Source of the DNA: Marinilabilia rubra
GTDB taxonomy: Bacteria; Bacteroidota; Bacteroidia; Bacteroidales; Marinilabiliaceae
Assembly: GCF_003121985.1 (NCBI RefSeq)
Contig: NZ_QEWP01000002.1
Coordinates: 186,001 to 250,000 of the forward strand
Direction of reading: 5' to 3'
DNA length: 64,000 nucleotides
The stretch's first letter is position 1; every line of letters begins with the position of its first letter. Position numbers and translations under genes: made by a program. Positions 62,180-64,000 of the stretch are shown one piece after another. The notes under the pieces are model-generated. The model was not told the DNA's origin. It did not search any database and saw only the letters and a list, made by a program, of their open reading frames with translations.

Positions 62180-63001
62180 ATGCAAATCAACACCATTCCA
62201 CAAATAAAAAATTCCGATAGTGGCCAATTCTTTCTTTTTGCAGGTCCCTGCGCTATTGAAGGAGAAGATATGGCTTTAAAAATTGCGGAAAAAACAGCTA
62301 AAATCACTGAAGATTTAAAAATCCCCTATGTCTTTAAAGGCTCTTACCGCAAAGCAAACCGATCACGCATTGATTCTTTTACGGGAATTGGGGATGAAAA
62401 AGCATTGAAAGTCCTTCGGAAGGTTTCCGAGACGTTCAATCTTCCCACCATCACAGACATCCATTCTGCGCAGGAAGCAGAAATAGCTGCCGAATATGTT
62501 GATGTTTTACAAATACCTGCTTTTTTATGCAGACAGACAGACATTCTGGTTGCAGCCGCGAAAACAGGAAAATTAGTCAACATCAAAAAAGGTCAGTTTT
62601 TGGCTCCTGAAGCTATGATTTTTGCCATCAATAAAGTAAAGGATAGTGGAAATGACCAGGTAATGGTCACCGATCGCGGAACAACTTTTGGTTATCAGGA
62701 TTTAATTGTGGATTACAGAGGCATTCCGACAATGCGCGAAATGGATGTTCCGGTTGTATTAGATATTACCCATTCTCTGCAGCAGCCCAATCAAACTTCG
62801 GGCGTAACAGGTGGCAAGCCTGAATTAATAGAAACGGTAGCTAAAGCAGGTATTGCTGTTGGTTGTGACGGCATCTTCCTGGAAACACATTTCGATCCTC
62901 AGAATGCCAAAAGTGATGGAGCTAACATGCTTCACCTGGACCATCTAAAAAACTTGTTGGAGAAGCTGGCAGCTATACGTGCTACCGTTAATAATTTTTA
63001 A
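62180..63001 (+). CDS. kdsA: 3-deoxy-8-phosphooctulonate synthase
   Basis: 273 aa. Condenses phosphoenolpyruvate with arabinose 5-phosphate to KDO 8-phosphate for lipopolysaccharide. Typical segments are FLFAGPCAIEGEDMALKIAE, FKGSYRKANRSRIDSFTGIG, LQIPAFLCRQTDILVAAAKTG, NIKKGQFLAPEAM and CDGIFLETHFDPQNAKSDG. It is the gene before MITE copy 5. The leader of about 185 bp holds no clear box. Confidence 0.96.
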   Translation: MQINTIPQIKNSDSGQFFLFAGPCAIEGEDMALKIAEKTAKITEDLKIPYVFKGSYRKANRSRIDSFTGIGDEKALKVLRKVSETFNLPTITDIHSAQEAEIAAEYVDVLQIPAFLCRQTDILVAAAKTGKLVNIKKGQFLAPEAMIFAINKVKDSGNDQVMVTDRGTTFGYQDLIVDYRGIPTMREMDVPVVLDITHSLQQPNQTSGVTGGKPELIETVAKAGIAVGCDGIFLETHFDPQNAKSDGANMLHLDHLKNLLEKLAAIRATVNNF

Positions 63002-63015
63002 CCTGCCTATTAATG

Positions 63016-63144
63016 CAATAGATCGTTAGACTTTTAGATTTAAGAGATATCGTAAAATGCTGACAATGGGCATTTTAACACAATCAATCCTAGATTTTCA
63101 AATAACTGATTAAAAGCATATTGCAAAAGATCAACGGAGTATTG
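63016..63144 (+). mobile_element. MITE-like element, copy 5 (129 bp)
   Basis: Ends CAATAGATCGTTAGACTTTT and AAAAGATCAACGGAGTATTG. The hexamer TTAATG is perfectly duplicated at 63010-63015 and 63145-63150. It sits 14 bp after the kdsA stop, ahead of the bidirectional hairpin. Confidence 0.85.
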
Positions 63145-63158
63145 TTAATGTATTCCAC

Positions 63159-63194
63159 AAAAAAAACGCTGGCAGTTCCGATTCTGTCAGCGTT
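63159..63194 (-). terminator. Terminator between kdsA and the M48 gene
   Basis: AACGCTGGCAG (63165-63175) pairs with CTGTCAGCGTT (63184-63194), with one G/T wobble. On the minus strand a long T-run follows (63159-63166), so it terminates the M48 gene. The plus-strand side (TTTTCTTG) could also end kdsA transcription. Confidence 0.8.
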
Positions 63195-63207
63195 TTCTTG
63201 TTTTATT

Positions 63208-64000
63208 TCAGTTCTTCCGGTAATATTTCATAGCCTCAGGCATAAACTCTCTCAAATTATTTATCCTGGTCTCATCAGAAGGGTGCGTACTCATAAATTC
63301 TGGAGGCTTTTGCCCTCCCTGATCAGCCATCCTTTTCCAGAAATCAACAGATTCTTGAGGATTATAGCCCGCCATTGCCATAAATATAAGGCCAAGTTTA
63401 TCTGCTTCACTTTCATGCGTGCGAGAATAAGGCAACATGTACCCCAATTGGCTTCCAAGGCCGTAGGCAGCCATAAAAATATTTTGAGTTTTTTCAGGTT
63501 TCTCATCAATGGCTACAGAAAGGGCGGCTCCCCCCAATTGGACAGTCATTTGCTGACTCATTCTTTCATTTCCGTGTCGCGCCACTGCATGGGCTATTTC
63601 GTGTCCCATTACAACCGCTAAACCTGTTTCATCTTTGGTGATGGGTAATATTCCGGTATAAATAACGACCTTTCCACCAGGCATACACCAGGCATTCGGA
63701 GTATCATCTTTAACAAGATTAAATTCCCAATAAAAGTGCTCCAATCTCTTTTTCATTCCATGGTTGGAAAAATATTTCTCTACGGCAATAGAAATTTTCT
63801 CCCCTACCCTTTTTACCATTGCACTTTGAGAATCATTTTTGGCAACTTCATTATTCTCCAGAAACTTGTTGTATTGAGTGAGACTCATTGCTACCATATC
63901 CGACTCGGGATATAGATTCAGCTGCTTACGACCTGTAATAGGTACCGTAGCACATGAAATGGCTATAGTCTGAATTAAAGCCATAGCTACAAATATTTTC
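63208..64000 (-). CDS. M48 family lipoprotein metallopeptidase, 5' end outside window
   Basis: At least 258 aa. The reading frame stays open to the window edge (KIFVAMALIQTIAISC), so an ATG beyond position 64000 is likely. The hydrophobic stretch ending in ISCA is a lipobox-type signal. The catalytic motif is HEIAH (VMGHEIAHAVARHGNERM), and a downstream EADKLGLIFMAMAGYNP gives the third zinc ligand. It ends SFMSTHPSDETRINNLREF-like (actual: PPEFMSTHPSDETRINNL), as in periplasmic LoiP/BepA-like proteases. It should act in outer membrane protein quality control. Confidence 0.88.
   Translation of the reverse strand, partial: KIFVAMALIQTIAISCATVPITGRKQLNLYPESDMVAMSLTQYNKFLENNEVAKNDSQSAMVKRVGEKISIAVEKYFSNHGMKKRLEHFYWEFNLVKDDTPNAWCMPGGKVVIYTGILPITKDETGLAVVMGHEIAHAVARHGNERMSQQMTVQLGGAALSVAIDEKPEKTQNIFMAAYGLGSQLGYMLPYSRTHESEADKLGLIFMAMAGYNPQESVDFWKRMADQGGQKPPEFMSTHPSDETRINNLREFMPEAMKYYRKN

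Noticed and set aside
1-64000. tRNA or rRNA genes
   Set aside because: I looked through the gene-free stretches and saw no cloverleaf-type sequence with a T-arm GGTTC motif or rRNA-like block; a dedicated scan would be needed to exclude a degenerate one.

Overview
The window is AT-rich chromosomal DNA from a member of the Bacteroidota. The signs are two large secreted proteins with type IX secretion (T9SS) C-terminal sorting tails, several promoters of the TTTG / TAnnTTTG type, the lipoprotein and DUF families present, and the lack of strong Shine-Dalgarno sequences. The gene content (cytochrome c nitrite reductase, hybrid cluster protein, NfnAB, acetate and butyrate kinase modules) fits an anaerobic or facultative fermenter. 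It resembles marine Marinilabiliales-type bacteria, but that placement is inference. No rRNA or tRNA gene was recognised and no plasmid or prophage backbone is visible.

Layout. 0-7 kb: an SDR/DUF2867 protein, a DUF4349 lipoprotein, a small membrane protein, and an operon of a secreted tail-collar protein with a T9SS protein built from three tandem modules. 7.4-8.0 kb: a long degenerate array with a strict 21-bp period, the most unusual object here. 8-24 kb: housekeeping genes (M48 protease, secA-lgt, dus, trhO, an MFS transporter), a REP-associated transposase (RAYT) and its palindromic REP repeats. 24-30.5 kb: a nitrogen-oxide module (Crp/Fnr regulator, ferredoxin-like protein, hcp, nrfH, nrfA). 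30.5-36 kb: mgsA, rpsF-rpsR-rplI and nfnA-nfnB with a DHOD-like gene. 36-46 kb: a SUI1 factor, ferritin, biotin carboxylase with its carrier protein, a DUF721 gene with recF, ribH-corA, and a PAS histidine kinase. 46.8-54.8 kb: envelope and secreted proteins plus an M24 peptidase. 54.9-60.5 kb: a short-chain acyl phosphate cluster (buk, ptb, ackA, hydroxyacyl-CoA dehydrogenase, pta). 60.7-64 kb: rarA, kdsA and an M48 lipoprotein protease cut by the window edge.

The intergenic space carries several repeat families. (1) A MITE-like family of about 135 bp with 20-bp imperfect terminal inverted repeats and 5-6 bp target duplications: five clear copies and one diverged copy. One copy replaces the last codon and stop of a gene, and another duplicates the start codon of a gene. 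(2) REP palindromes around the RAYT gene, seen only in the first 23 kb. (3) A 164-bp foldback element with 14-bp perfect terminal inverted repeats. (4) Short CACATAAGG-type and ATCAGTTATCA-type repeats.

How the genes work together: Hcp, its ferredoxin-like partner and NrfHA point to ammonifying nitrite reduction with protection against NO and hydroxylamine, probably under the adjacent Crp/Fnr regulator. NfnAB, Pta-AckA and Ptb-Buk point to balancing of ferredoxin and NAD(P)H with substrate-level ATP from acyl phosphates.
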